This document shows, in pieces, positions 9,988 to 19,273 of a DNA stretch of 64,000 nucleotides. The position numbers and the translations under genes were made by a program. Under the pieces are notes generated by a model, which had not been told where the DNA came from, made no database searches, and worked only from the letters and a program-made list of their open reading frames with translations. The stretch comes from Pirellula sp. GTDB taxonomy: Bacteria; Planctomycetota; Planctomycetia; Pirellulales; PNKZ01. Position 1 is the first letter of the stretch, and each line of letters starts with the position of its first letter. The stretch lies in contig PNKZ01000001.1 in the NCBI GenBank assembly GCA_013822735.1, positions 1 through 64,000 of the forward strand, in the 5' to 3' direction.

Positions 9988-10002
9988 CTGGCCGAAGGCC
10001 AG
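9988..10002 (-). terminator. Short hairpin downstream of the DUF1254 gene
   Basis: CTGGCC and GGCCAG are separated by a 3-nt loop, which reads as a UUCG-type cap on the minus strand. It lies 20 bp beyond the DUF1254 stop codon. No U tract follows, so intrinsic termination is only a possibility. Confidence 0.35.
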
Positions 10003-10021
10003 ACCGGATTCCGTCTCGATT

Positions 10022-11509
10022 TCACTTCACGAGTTCGACGTCCGGCAGCACCCATGTCTTGTCGAAGAGTGATGGAAGGGGACCGTAGAAGCGAAATAGG
10101 ATCTCAAATTTCGCTTGAGGATCCGTAGGGGCCCAGTTCGATTCTTTGCCCGCTGGGGCTTTGGGCCCGAAGTACAGGTCGACAGATCCGTCCTTATTGA
10201 CCTGCAATCCCTGGCTCTGGGAGGAACGGGCTGCGTGTGACATCTTGCGAATGAGCGCGTGAGTGTCCCGATCATACAGGGTCGCCGACCAGTACTGCCT
10301 GATGGGGGCATCGGCCGGGACGTTGAGCCGATACGTCTTGCTGCCATCGAGCGGCTTGCCTTCCTTGTCCAACATGCCCAGCAGATAGAATTGGCCTTCC
10401 CCCAGCCGCTTGGGCAGGAAGAAAATGAACGAGAGCAGCAGGCCTCGATCCTCGACCGGGTAAAAGTTGGGGTCCGCAAACTGTTCCTGGGCCGCTTTGA
10501 AGACGAGCCCCATCCGCTCGGGGAAGCACCACCGGCTCCCTGGCGCGAAAGGTCCTTTGGTAAGGTCATGATACTTCCCGTCGAGGTAGTGATGCGCCTG
10601 CTTGGCGGCGGCGTTGAGGGCCTTGACCATTTTCGCATCGGGGGCGAAGGACTTGCCCTTCTCAATGCCGAGCGTACGCAACGTGTCAATCAGGGCACGG
10701 TCGCGCTCCAACCACGGCTCGTGCTGGATCACGCGATTCAGCGATTCAAAAAAACGGATGTCGTAGGGAATGGTCGCGTCGTACAGGACGCCGGCGGCAT
10801 CCACGTAGGTCGTCGGCGGCGGATTGTCCGCCTTCGACAAGGGGTAAATCTTGATCCGCTTGCCGTACTCCACGGCCTTGGCCAGGTCCTCGTCACTACC
10901 GCTCCGCCGAATCGACCGCAGCAGGGCATACCCTTTGTACGTCGACGACGGCAAAACGATGTATTCGGCGGGCGCTTTGGCGGTGTGGCCCGGCGGGAGG
11001 AAGAGGTACTTCCCGCCCTGACCTTTGTCCGCGCCGGCCGGTCCCACGTCCTCGAGCGGCGTCTGCCAGGCATCCATAATCGTACCGACGATAGCGCCAC
11101 CGTCTGCCGGCGGAATCTCCATAACGACCGGCCCGACCTCTTTCGTATCGAAGTGCGGCGTGAGATAGATCACGTCGGTGTTGGGCGTGAGTGTCTGGTT
11201 CTTCCAGTCAAGCAGTTTCGACCAATAGAGCATCTGGTTGTCCCGGCCCTTGGTCTCGCGGAGCATCGCCTGGTACATGAGATCACGATTGACCGCCGGC
11301 ATGCCCCAGATCAACGCCTCAACGGCGCGATGCTGCAGGACTTGTCGCTCGATGTCTTGAAACGACGCAGCTTCGGATTGGTTCGCGGACGGCGGGCCCG
11401 GTTGGGGCTTTGTATCCTGAGCGATGACCTCCGGTATGAGCGAGACGACAAAACAGCCGAGAATTAGTGCGACCCCGACGGGACAAGGAAAACAACGCTT
11501 GGGGAACAT
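10022..11509 (-). CDS. Secreted DUF1254/DUF1214 protein
   Basis: A 495-residue exported protein with DUF1254 in the N-terminal half (IWGMPAVNRDLMYQAM, TPNTDVIYLTPHFD) and DUF1214 in the C-terminal half (GEGQFYLLGMLDKEGKPLDG, APIRQYWSATLYDRDTHALI, LYFGPKAPAGKESNW). The families are common in environmental bacteria and have no settled biochemical function. The start is set at the ATG at 11509 rather than 11563, since AGGAGACAG precedes it and a signal peptide follows (VALILGCFVVSLIPEVIAQ). It is separated from the upstream sulfatase by about 165 bp containing a large hairpin, so it may be transcribed separately. Confidence 0.85.
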   Translation of the reverse strand: MFPKRCFPCPVGVALILGCFVVSLIPEVIAQDTKPQPGPPSANQSEAASFQDIERQVLQHRAVEALIWGMPAVNRDLMYQAMLRETKGRDNQMLYWSKLLDWKNQTLTPNTDVIYLTPHFDTKEVGPVVMEIPPADGGAIVGTIMDAWQTPLEDVGPAGADKGQGGKYLFLPPGHTAKAPAEYIVLPSSTYKGYALLRSIRRSGSDEDLAKAVEYGKRIKIYPLSKADNPPPTTYVDAAGVLYDATIPYDIRFFESLNRVIQHEPWLERDRALIDTLRTLGIEKGKSFAPDAKMVKALNAAAKQAHHYLDGKYHDLTKGPFAPGSRWCFPERMGLVFKAAQEQFADPNFYPVEDRGLLLSFIFFLPKRLGEGQFYLLGMLDKEGKPLDGSKTYRLNVPADAPIRQYWSATLYDRDTHALIRKMSHAARSSQSQGLQVNKDGSVDLYFGPKAPAGKESNWAPTDPQAKFEILFRFYGPLPSLFDKTWVLPDVELVK

Positions 11510-11611
11510 ATCTGTCTCCAAAGCCAGAGATGGTTGCGAGGTTAATGCCGAAGACGTCGACAAAAACAGAGTCCACGCGATTTAAGATCGCCGTCGATCA
11601 CACTAAGGAGC

Positions 11612-11652
11612 GAATGGGTCCAGGGGCGGCGTTGCCGCGCCCCGGACCATTC
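11612..11652 (-). terminator. Large GC-rich hairpin between sulfatase and DUF1254 gene
   Basis: AATGG, TCC and GGGGC elements on one side pair with GCCCC, GGA and CCATT on the other around a GC-rich centre, giving an imperfect stem of about 17 pairs. It lies 24 bp past the stop of the sulfatase gene at 11676. There is no U tract, so it could equally stabilise the mRNA 3' end. Confidence 0.4.
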
Positions 11653-11675
11653 GAACTTTCACTGCGACGAGCGCG

Positions 11676-13268
11676 TCAGTTGCCCGGCGGCGATAGCGTT
11701 TCCAGCTTCTTCAAAACTTCCAAGGCCTTCAACGACTGATAGTTGATGCCGCCTGCATTCAAGCTGGCGCCCGATTGGAACGGGTATTCCGGAATCGTCT
11801 TGAGGAATTTCTGAATGGAAGCCTGGATGGGAACATAAATCCACATATTGTCGGCCATCCATCGCATGTAGCCGAGATCGGCTTCGTGAATCGCCTTTTC
11901 GTACGGATCAGCCCGCAAGTTTGTGGCCAGCGGCCAACCGGTAACTTCACGAACTCCCGTGGCGATATTGCCGCGCATGGACGCGAAGTGAACCTTCCAA
12001 TCACCCGTTCGAACGGCATTCAGTTCGCCGCCCTGGCCGAAGTAGAAGATTTCCTTGCGCGGACTTTCTTTCACCTCGCCCTTTAAGAGCGGAATGAGAT
12101 TGTAGCCGTCGGCATGAATCTTGAAGGTCCGACCGTTGGCTTCATACCCCTGCTTGAGCTTCTCGACCACATCGGGCTCGCCGGCTGCGGCCAACAGCGT
12201 CGGCATCCAGTCCTCGTGCGAAACGATTCCGTTGTTGATCGTGCCCGGCTTGATGACGCCCGGCCAGCGCACGATGAGCGGAATGCGAAAGCCCCCTTCC
12301 CAAGTCGTTCCGTTTTCGCCGTAAAACGGCGTGATACCTCCGTCGGGCCACGACATGGTTTCCGCGCCGTTGTCGGTGCTGTAAACGACGATCGTGTTGT
12401 CGGCGATCCCGAGATCGTCCAACTTCTTGAGCACTTCGCCCACGAAACCGTCATGCTCCACCATGCCGTCGGGATAAAGGCCGATACCGGTCTTACCCTG
12501 CGACTCCTTCTTCAGATGCGTCCAAACGTGCATCCGCGTGCTGTTGTACCAGAGGAAGAAGGGCTTGTCGGCTTTCACGTTGCCGTCGACGAAGTTCATG
12601 GCATGCTCGTGAACTTCCTCATCGATCGTCTCCATTCGCTTCACGGTCAGCGGACCGGTGTCTTGAATCGTTTGACCGCCGTTACCGTCGGCCTTGCAGT
12701 GCAGCACGCCGCGCGGGCCGTACTTCTTGCGGAACTCGGGATCCTTCGGGTAGTAGTAGGTCTCCGGTTCTTCTTCGGCGTTTAGGTGGTAGAGGTTGCC
12801 AAAGAACTCGTCGAAGCCGTGAACCGTCGGCAAGTGCTTGTCTTTGTCGCCCAAGTGGTTCTTGCCGAATTGACCTGTGGCGTAGCCTTGGCCTTTGAGC
12901 AAGTCGGCGATGGTCGGCGTCCAGTCCGGAATTCCGTGATCGCTCCCAGGCATGCCGATCGTCAGCAGTCCGGTGCGGAACGGGTGTTGTCCGAGAATGA
13001 ACGAAGCGCGGCCGGCGGTGCAGCTTTGCTGCGCGTAGGAGTCGGTGAACTTCACCCCTTCGTTCGCAAGGCGATCAATGTTGGGCGTTTGATACCCCAT
13101 GATCCCGTGGTTGTACGTACTGATGTTGTGAACGCCGATGTCGTCGCCCCAGATGACGACGATATTCGGCTTCTTTTGCTGAGCCGACGCAATCTGAGCG
13201 TCTGCCGCCTGTGTGACGAGAGTGATAGCCGCCGCGATGAGCGGCCAAACATACCGACGTTTTTTCAT
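11676..13268 (-). CDS. Secreted arylsulfatase (CTAGR active site)
   Basis: A 530-residue sulfatase. The N-terminal metal site is KPNIVVIWGDDIG. The modification motif is SCTAGRASFILGQ (Cys about residue 83), the CxAxR variant rather than CxPSR. GKNHLGDKDKHLPTVHGFDE, STDNGAETMSWPDGG and GGFRIPLIVRWPG are the remaining conserved blocks. The track start at 13445 is replaced by the ATG at 13268, where GGAGA sits upstream and a signal peptide begins (MKKRRYVWPLIAAAITL). It lies 210 bp downstream of a close paralogue in the same orientation. A lysine-rich C-terminal tail contributes no known domain. Substrate class is unknown. Confidence 0.9.
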   Translation of the reverse strand: MKKRRYVWPLIAAAITLVTQAADAQIASAQQKKPNIVVIWGDDIGVHNISTYNHGIMGYQTPNIDRLANEGVKFTDSYAQQSCTAGRASFILGQHPFRTGLLTIGMPGSDHGIPDWTPTIADLLKGQGYATGQFGKNHLGDKDKHLPTVHGFDEFFGNLYHLNAEEEPETYYYPKDPEFRKKYGPRGVLHCKADGNGGQTIQDTGPLTVKRMETIDEEVHEHAMNFVDGNVKADKPFFLWYNSTRMHVWTHLKKESQGKTGIGLYPDGMVEHDGFVGEVLKKLDDLGIADNTIVVYSTDNGAETMSWPDGGITPFYGENGTTWEGGFRIPLIVRWPGVIKPGTINNGIVSHEDWMPTLLAAAGEPDVVEKLKQGYEANGRTFKIHADGYNLIPLLKGEVKESPRKEIFYFGQGGELNAVRTGDWKVHFASMRGNIATGVREVTGWPLATNLRADPYEKAIHEADLGYMRWMADNMWIYVPIQASIQKFLKTIPEYPFQSGASLNAGGINYQSLKALEVLKKLETLSPPGN

Positions 13269-13413
13269 GAGATGATTCTCCAGAAGCGGTGAGAGACGGA
13301 AAAATGCAAGAATGAATTCGAATCGTTTCAGAACGGCATGGTAACGCTTGTCGGTCTCCCGTTCGGAACGCAACTGCTTAACGAACACGACTCGCCCGCG
13401 CCGTATAACGAAC

Positions 13414-13440
13414 ATGGCGGTCGCGAGGCACGACCGCCAT
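13414..13440 (-). terminator. Hairpin downstream of the second CTAGR sulfatase
   Basis: ATGGCGGTCG and CGACCGCCAT form a perfect 10-bp stem with a 7-nt loop, about 40 bp beyond the stop codon of the upstream sulfatase. It lacks a following U run. Confidence 0.5.
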
Positions 13441-13478
13441 GTCATTTACGATTCTTAGCCGTGGTCGCTTATGCGAGG

Positions 13479-15032
13479 TCAGCGGCTCGATCCGCCGCCC
13501 TCCTGAAGTTTTTGCAGGACTTGATCCAGCGAGAAGCTGCCGGGCTTTTGTCGGGGCGGGAACTCCGCATACGTCGCCAAGTGCTTAGCGACGAAAGCCT
13601 GGGCCGGCACGAGCACGAAGGCGTGATCCACGCGCCAACGACCGTAGTCGCCGGCCTCGTGGTCGGCCCGTTCGTACGGGTCGGTCCGCAGGCAGAACAG
13701 CTTCGGAAAACGGAGCGCGACCAGCGGATCTTGCCACACGTCCAAACCGTGCCCTCGCTGTTCCATGAACACCACTTTCCAGCGGTCGTAACGGAGACCG
13801 CAGAGATTTCCGTCGTCGGTCCAGTAGAAGAACTCGTGTCGTGGCGACTCCTTCACCTCACCGCGGAAGTACGGCAACAGGTTGTAACCGTCGGTGTAGA
13901 CTTTGCATTCGCGGCCGTTAACGGTGTGGCCCTTCTTCAATTTCTCCTGAATGTCAGGCTCGCCGGCCGCCGCGAGCAACGTGGGCAGCATGTCCTCATG
14001 CGAGAAAACGTCGTTGTACACTGTGCCCGGCTTAATGACGCCCGGCCAACGAATCATGCACGGGACACGATAGCCGCCCTCCCAGTTGGAGTTCTTCTCG
14101 TTACGGAAAGGCGTCGTGCCGCCGTCCGGCCAGGAGAAACACTCTGCCCCGTTGTCCGTCGAGTACATCACGATGGTGTTGTCGGCGATACCGAGATCGT
14201 CGAGCTTCTTGAGCACCTGACCGACATGCCCATCGTGTTCGTGCAGCCCGTCCTGATACACCCCCAGTCCGGTCACACCCTCGGACTCTTTCTTGAGGTG
14301 GGTCCAGATATGCATGCGCGTCGAATTCCACCACAGGAAAAACGGCTTCTCCGACTTCGTCGCGCGATCCATGAAATCGAGCGCACCCGCGGTGATTTCC
14401 TCGTCCACGGTCTTCATTCGCTCGATGGTCAGCGGGCCGGTGTCAATGATCTCGCCGCCGGCAAACGACTTGATGACTCCGCGAGGACCGAACTTCTTCT
14501 TCATCTCCGGATCTTTGAAGTAGTCCGGATGTTCGGGCTCTTCCTCTGCGTTCAAGTGGTAAAGATTGCCGTAGAACTCGTCGAAGCCGTGATTTGACGG
14601 CAGGTGCTCGTCGCGATCGCCCAGGTGGTTCTTGCCGTACTGGGCGGTCATGTACCCGTGGTTCTTGAGTAAGCCGGCGATCGTGGGGTCTTTTTCGGAG
14701 AGACCTTCTTTCGCCCCCGGCAGTCCGACCTTCAGCAACCCGGTTCGAAAGGGGCTCTGCCCGGTGAGAAACGCCGCTCGCCCCGCCGTGCAAGATTGCT
14801 GCCCATACCAGTCGGTAAATCGAGCGCCTTCGTTGGCAACTCGGTCGATGTTCGGCGTGCGGCTCCCCATCATTCCATGGTGATAGGCACTTGGGTTGGA
14901 CCAACCAATGTCGTCGCCCCAGATGACGACGATATTCGGCTTCTTTTGTTGGGCATGTGCGACGTTGGCAATCGCCGTTAGCGCAACAAGGGCTACCGTC
15001 AAACCTACGAGAGGCCTGCTAAAGCTCTTCAT
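13479..15032 (-). CDS. Secreted arylsulfatase, paralogue of the downstream gene
   Basis: A 517-residue sulfatase clearly homologous along its full length to the gene at 11676. Shared blocks include KPNIVVIWGDDIG, QQSCTAGRAAFLTGQ (target Cys about residue 81), YGKNHLGDRDEHLPSNHG, LYHLNAEEEPE and YSTDNGAECFSWPDGG. The signal peptide is MKSFSRPLVGLTVALVALTAIANVAHAQ. Divergence is spread evenly, as for an old tandem duplication. The paralogues differ most at the C-terminus and around the entry loop after the active site, where substrate choice is usually set, so different sulfate esters are plausible. Confidence 0.9.
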   Translation of the reverse strand: MKSFSRPLVGLTVALVALTAIANVAHAQQKKPNIVVIWGDDIGWSNPSAYHHGMMGSRTPNIDRVANEGARFTDWYGQQSCTAGRAAFLTGQSPFRTGLLKVGLPGAKEGLSEKDPTIAGLLKNHGYMTAQYGKNHLGDRDEHLPSNHGFDEFYGNLYHLNAEEEPEHPDYFKDPEMKKKFGPRGVIKSFAGGEIIDTGPLTIERMKTVDEEITAGALDFMDRATKSEKPFFLWWNSTRMHIWTHLKKESEGVTGLGVYQDGLHEHDGHVGQVLKKLDDLGIADNTIVMYSTDNGAECFSWPDGGTTPFRNEKNSNWEGGYRVPCMIRWPGVIKPGTVYNDVFSHEDMLPTLLAAAGEPDIQEKLKKGHTVNGRECKVYTDGYNLLPYFRGEVKESPRHEFFYWTDDGNLCGLRYDRWKVVFMEQRGHGLDVWQDPLVALRFPKLFCLRTDPYERADHEAGDYGRWRVDHAFVLVPAQAFVAKHLATYAEFPPRQKPGSFSLDQVLQKLQEGGGSSR

Positions 15033-15458
15033 AGTTGGGAACTCTCCGATGATTGAAGTTGAGTTTCTTTACCACCGCAACTCCGACTCGGAGATGTAAC
15101 GAAACCCATCGTGTTAATCGATGAGCATGATCTCCGTTGATGGCGTCTTCAATGACATGTTTACCTCAGGGCGTTTTCGCACTGCCTCATTGTCACTGTT
15201 CTTGGATTCGCGAGACGCACGCATCCGCGTTGGTGAACTCCTCGTTTTGCATTGGCACTTCGACGAACCGAACCGTGATAAGTGTGCCGTGTCTGCGCAA
15301 CGCTGTGCGGTTCAGTCACAATCGACGGTGAAGTGTTGCCGATTGCGTTGAATGGATTGTTCGCGACTATCCGAATGGGAAATCTCGCACGAATACGCCG
15401 ATGCGAATGTAGGAGTAATTGATACAGATGTGCCAAACCGCTCGGACATCCCATAGCC
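15033..15458. other. Intergenic region between divergent sulfatase and FadL-type genes
   Basis: About 425 bp between divergently transcribed genes; it should contain both promoters. Two small overlapping + strand ORFs (15121-15351, 15137-15331) have no recognisable content. No clear palindrome or -10/-35 pair stood out. Confidence 0.5.
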
Positions 15459-16703
15459 ATGCTCGCGCTCATCCGCAGGCTCGCCGCCATCACGTTGTTC
15501 GCGGTCGCAGGTTTCGCCGGAACGGCGCATGCCCAGCCGTTCGGAATTGAACTGCACAACACCATGATGCCGATTGCGGGCGGCATGGGAGGCGTGAGCA
15601 TTGCCCAACCGCTGGAACCGCTGGCCGCCATGAACGGCAACCCGGCGGCGCTGACGCGCTTCGACGGTACGCAATTTCAGTTCGGCGGCGGCTGGGCCGA
15701 ATCGACGTACAACATGAATCACACCGGCAATCTCGTGCTGGCCGGCGTTGGACCGTACTCAGCCAAGTCGGGCACTCCCGGCACGGCCGTTTCCAATATC
15801 GGCATGACCCGACAATTGAACATCTTCGACGGCAACGTCGTCACCGGATTTGGCCTGACGTCGGACGCCGGGGTAGGGCTCGATTTCCGCGACGTGCCCG
15901 CCAGCAACGGCACCTCGTCGCAAATAGTCGTGCTGGACGTCTCCACCAACGTCGGCGTCAAAATTACCGATCGGCTATCGGTCGGCAGTACGCTGGGATT
16001 AGGGTCTTCTTTCTTCAGCGGTCCGTTTGTCGGAATTAGCGCGATGGTGCCCGATTACGCGCTGCGAGGTACTTTCGGCGTCAATTACGACGCGTTCGAT
16101 GCGACGACGCTCGGATTCTACTACCAAACAAAACAGAACTTCACTTACGACGACGCGATTCGTTTTGCGCTTCCCGGCAACATTTTCAGCGTCTCGCAAG
16201 ACGTACACATGTCGCTCCCGGCGAACTTCGGTTTCGGCATCGCTAATCGCGGCTTGTGCGACGGCCGGCTCATGCTCGGCATGGATGTACTCCTGAAGAA
16301 TTGGGAGGATGCCGCGCTGTTTGACGCCTTCTATAAAAATCAGGTCGTTCTTCAATTTGGTGCTCAGTACTCGATACAGCGATTGCGATTGCGTGCGGGT
16401 TATGTGTATGCGGAGAACCCGCTCAAGGAAGTCACGTCGACGACGGAGGGAGGCGTCGTGCCGCCGGGCGGTCTGCCCGCCGTCGAGTATACGCAGGCAC
16501 AGTTCGCCATCATCAACCGCAATCGGATCTCGTTCGGCATCGGCATGGCGGATGTTTTGCCGGGGCTCGACATCGACTTCTTCGCCGGCGGCATGTTTCG
16601 CGAGTCGGCGAATATCGGCGCGTTTACGTCGGTCAACGTGGAAAGCTACTGGGTCGGCCTCGGCTCGACCTACCGCTTCGGCCGAATGACGCCGCGCAAA
16701 TAG
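15459..16703 (+). CDS. OmpP1/FadL-family outer-membrane transporter
   Basis: A 414-residue barrel of the FadL/TodX group, which moves hydrophobic compounds across the outer membrane. After the signal peptide (ITLFAVAGFAGTAHAQ) comes the FadL plug-type start: NTMMPIAGGMGGVSIAQP followed by MNGNPAALTRFDG, where FadL proteins carry an NPA motif. Barrel strands follow (VGSTLGLGSSFF, LRAGYVYAENPL) and the end SYWVGLGSTYRFGRM is typical of this group. It is divergent from the sulfatase pair. Substrate could be aliphatic or aromatic; nothing in the sequence decides. Confidence 0.85.
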   Translation: MLALIRRLAAITLFAVAGFAGTAHAQPFGIELHNTMMPIAGGMGGVSIAQPLEPLAAMNGNPAALTRFDGTQFQFGGGWAESTYNMNHTGNLVLAGVGPYSAKSGTPGTAVSNIGMTRQLNIFDGNVVTGFGLTSDAGVGLDFRDVPASNGTSSQIVVLDVSTNVGVKITDRLSVGSTLGLGSSFFSGPFVGISAMVPDYALRGTFGVNYDAFDATTLGFYYQTKQNFTYDDAIRFALPGNIFSVSQDVHMSLPANFGFGIANRGLCDGRLMLGMDVLLKNWEDAALFDAFYKNQVVLQFGAQYSIQRLRLRAGYVYAENPLKEVTSTTEGGVVPPGGLPAVEYTQAQFAIINRNRISFGIGMADVLPGLDIDFFAGGMFRESANIGAFTSVNVESYWVGLGSTYRFGRMTPRK

Positions 16704-16860
16704 CTCGAAACACTCGGCACTTGGAACCGAGAACAGCCGATTGAACCCCAATTCACCGACTCGGTTTGATATACCGAAGTCGTCACTTCCGGCACGGTTG
16801 GGGCTTGATCGCGTATTCGGTTCCTTCACGTTTCGATATGCGGTGTCCGGTCTGTTTTGC

Positions 16861-17994
16861 TCAGCGCGACCACGAAAGTATGAGGCTGATCGCCGCGCCC
16901 GGAGAGATGTTCAGCACGTCACGGCGACCATCGGAGAACGATTCGGCTTGAAAAATGCTGCGATCAAAAACATAAGCGGCGCTCAGATCCAGCCTCAAAC
17001 CGGCAGGCAGCGTGCGCTCGATTCCGAATGCCGTGCGCTGATCGAACAGATAGAGCCGATCTTGCGAGTTCGTACGCTCCGCCAGCCAAAAGGTTTCGTT
17101 GACGATTTCATAACGGGCGTAGACATTCCAAGCGTCCCCAAGTGCGCGACTCGCTCGTAAATTGACGGCGGTCAGCGGTCGATAGTCGGCCGTGAAGGTC
17201 CAAACGTCGGTCGGTTGATAGCGAAGCGAGAAAGGCACTCCGATGTTGGCGCTAAAGCGCTCGCTGGGCCGCCAAACATAGGCCGCTCCGGGAATTGGAA
17301 ACGGCAGTTGCGACGTCGGGGAATAGAACAAGCTGAGATTCCATGCGTCGCGCGGACCGCGGGGAATTTCGAGGAATGCCAGCGACGTCAAAGTCAGATC
17401 GCGGAGGTCTGCAAACGGCTGATCGGATGCGGTACCGACGGTGAATAGGCCGCCGGATTTCCAGCCGTTGTCGAATTCGCGGAAGTGCATCGCCCCGACG
17501 CTAAGCTTCCAAAGCTCTGCCGGAACGGCAACCTGCGAATCGGGCAAAATCGCCCCCGTGTTAATCTGGAGGTATTCGAGACCGGACGTGGCCAGCCAAA
17601 TCCAGCGCCCGTCGGGGGCGATCCGCACGGGCAGAGTAAGATTCGCCTGCAATCCTCCGAGAGCCAAGTCGGTTGCTTGCCCCTGAACTTGTTGCCCCGG
17701 CATCCATGTGGTGGCGAACCTCACAGGCGAACGTTCGTTGACCGCGGGACCGGCTAAGCTTTTGCGTACGCGAACTCTTGGAGGCGATCCTTCGTCGGGC
17801 GCCAGTATGTTCCGCTCCGGCTCCTCAACAAACGGCTGAGTCATCGGCTGCGGCAATGATTCGCCGAGTTGTTGTGCGTTCGGAGGGGCCGAGAAGTCCG
17901 ACTGCGGGCCTTGGCCGATGGCCGTCGTAATCGTGGCGCAGGAAATCGCCAGCGACGACAAGAATTGAAGAGCTACTGCCCGGCAACCGTCCAT
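16861..17994 (-). CDS. Predicted outer-membrane beta-barrel protein (DUF6268-like)
   Basis: A 377-residue protein with a signal peptide (VALQFLSSLAISCATITTAIGQ), a Pro/Gln-rich linker to about residue 75 and a C-terminal barrel. The barrel has strands such as FRFYSPT-like NLSLFYSPTSQLPFPIPG and VWRPSERFSANIG, and ends with the strand ISLILSWSR. This layout matches the DUF6268 family, common in planctomycetes, which has no assigned function. It is convergent with the FadL gene and separated from it by 157 bp. The family name is from pattern memory and should be checked by profile search; the outer-membrane barrel call is firmer. Confidence 0.6.
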   Translation of the reverse strand: MDGCRAVALQFLSSLAISCATITTAIGQGPQSDFSAPPNAQQLGESLPQPMTQPFVEEPERNILAPDEGSPPRVRVRKSLAGPAVNERSPVRFATTWMPGQQVQGQATDLALGGLQANLTLPVRIAPDGRWIWLATSGLEYLQINTGAILPDSQVAVPAELWKLSVGAMHFREFDNGWKSGGLFTVGTASDQPFADLRDLTLTSLAFLEIPRGPRDAWNLSLFYSPTSQLPFPIPGAAYVWRPSERFSANIGVPFSLRYQPTDVWTFTADYRPLTAVNLRASRALGDAWNVYARYEIVNETFWLAERTNSQDRLYLFDQRTAFGIERTLPAGLRLDLSAAYVFDRSIFQAESFSDGRRDVLNISPGAAISLILSWSR

Positions 17995-18282
17995 GCAGCT
18001 TGGGATTCCCTTCCATTCTCAAATTGCGGCGCCGACTTAGGCGTGAAGTCGTTCCAAAGTTGCAGACGCCGGCCTGTGAGTATTGCGAAACCTTGCAATT
18101 CGCACAGGACGTCATTTTTCTGAATTTGTCACGCTGCTTAGCAGGCAGTGCCGGCTTGAGCACTTCAAAACCTCGGTATCCTGCGGCCTGGCTGAATCCA
18201 CGTCTCGGACAACAATTGACCGGCGGGGTCCAGCTATCGGCTGCAAGGCATTCCCACTCCGGGCGTCATAAGGATTCGAGAT

Positions 18283-19164
18283 ATGAAACTTGTGGATCAG
18301 AGTTGGCTGGCGGCGACGGCGATCTTGGTACTGGCTTTGTCACTACCACCTCGACAGGCGATGGCGGACGACGCAGTGGAGCTTCGCCTATTAATTGCGG
18401 CAAAGCTTGATTCTGCGTTGCTGGATGCGGAAAAGCAGTCTCAACCGGAACAGCAGATCGCCGTCCTGAAGCCTGCCGCCGCCGAGGCGCTCCGCGCGAT
18501 GACGGCCAACGTGTTCGTGCAAGATTTGCTTCGCAAGGTTGAGCAAGCCCAGTCCGACGATCCTCGCCCATTAGCGAAACAGTGGCGGAACGCCGTCACC
18601 GAGGCGCGGGACGTGCTGCGATTCGAACCGTTGATCGAAGCGCCTTTGCCCGTGGGCTTCCCCAAGCCGACGCCGGTCGGGGAGATTCGTGTGCAGCAGT
18701 ATCCCAAGTATCGCTTGGCTCGCACGGACATGACGCTCATGGAAGGTCGGGCATTCTGGACGCTGTTCAATCACATTAAGCAACGCGAAATCGCGATGAC
18801 CGCTCCGGTGGAGATGAGCTACACCCCGGGCAAAGACGGCAAGCTCGATAAATCCTCGATGTCGTTCTTGTATCGCAGTACGGAGCAGGGGCAACTCGAA
18901 GTCGACGGCAAGGTGGCGGTCGTCGACGTTCCGGCCCAACTGGCCGTTAGCATCGGATTGCAAGGTGATGCGACGAAGGAGAAGGTAAATGATGCGAAGC
19001 AACGTTTGGAAGCGTGGCTGCAGATCCACGGGGACGAATTTGAGCCGGCGGGAGCGCTTCGAGTTTTAGGCTACAACAGTCCCTTCGTCGCCGATCGGAA
19101 GAAGTTGACCGAAGTCCAGATACCCGTGAGCAGCAAGCGCCCGGCTGCCGCCGGCCCGCGTTAG
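18283..19164 (+). CDS. Exported SOUL-family heme-binding protein
   Basis: The C-terminal 190 residues carry SOUL/HBP blocks: EPLIEAPLPVGFPKPTPVGEI, VQQYPKYRLARTDM, then FNHIKQREIAMTAPVEM and a SMSFLYRSTEQG strand. IAMTAPV is the family's most conserved motif. SOUL proteins bind heme or other tetrapyrroles loosely. The N-terminal 90 residues are a signal peptide (LAATAILVLALSLPPRQAMA) plus a helical segment of unknown role, which is unusual because most SOUL proteins are only the domain. AAGGA about 10 nt before the ATG supports the start. It is convergent with the NhaR-type gene downstream. Confidence 0.85.
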   Translation: MKLVDQSWLAATAILVLALSLPPRQAMADDAVELRLLIAAKLDSALLDAEKQSQPEQQIAVLKPAAAEALRAMTANVFVQDLLRKVEQAQSDDPRPLAKQWRNAVTEARDVLRFEPLIEAPLPVGFPKPTPVGEIRVQQYPKYRLARTDMTLMEGRAFWTLFNHIKQREIAMTAPVEMSYTPGKDGKLDKSSMSFLYRSTEQGQLEVDGKVAVVDVPAQLAVSIGLQGDATKEKVNDAKQRLEAWLQIHGDEFEPAGALRVLGYNSPFVADRKKLTEVQIPVSSKRPAAAGPR

Positions 19165-19273
19165 TAGATCGCGCGGCAATAGCATCCGCTCGATCGCGGG
19201 CCCGTGAGCGAATTTAGATGATCCGCTTCGCCCGTTTCCCGACGTCCCGAATCGGCCCAGTGTTTCGGAAATG

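Noticed and set aside
10259-11467. 402-aa + strand ORF
   Set aside because: Shadow of the DUF1254/DUF1214 gene.
13338-14597. 419-aa + strand ORF
   Set aside because: Antisense of the two sulfatases; no domain content.
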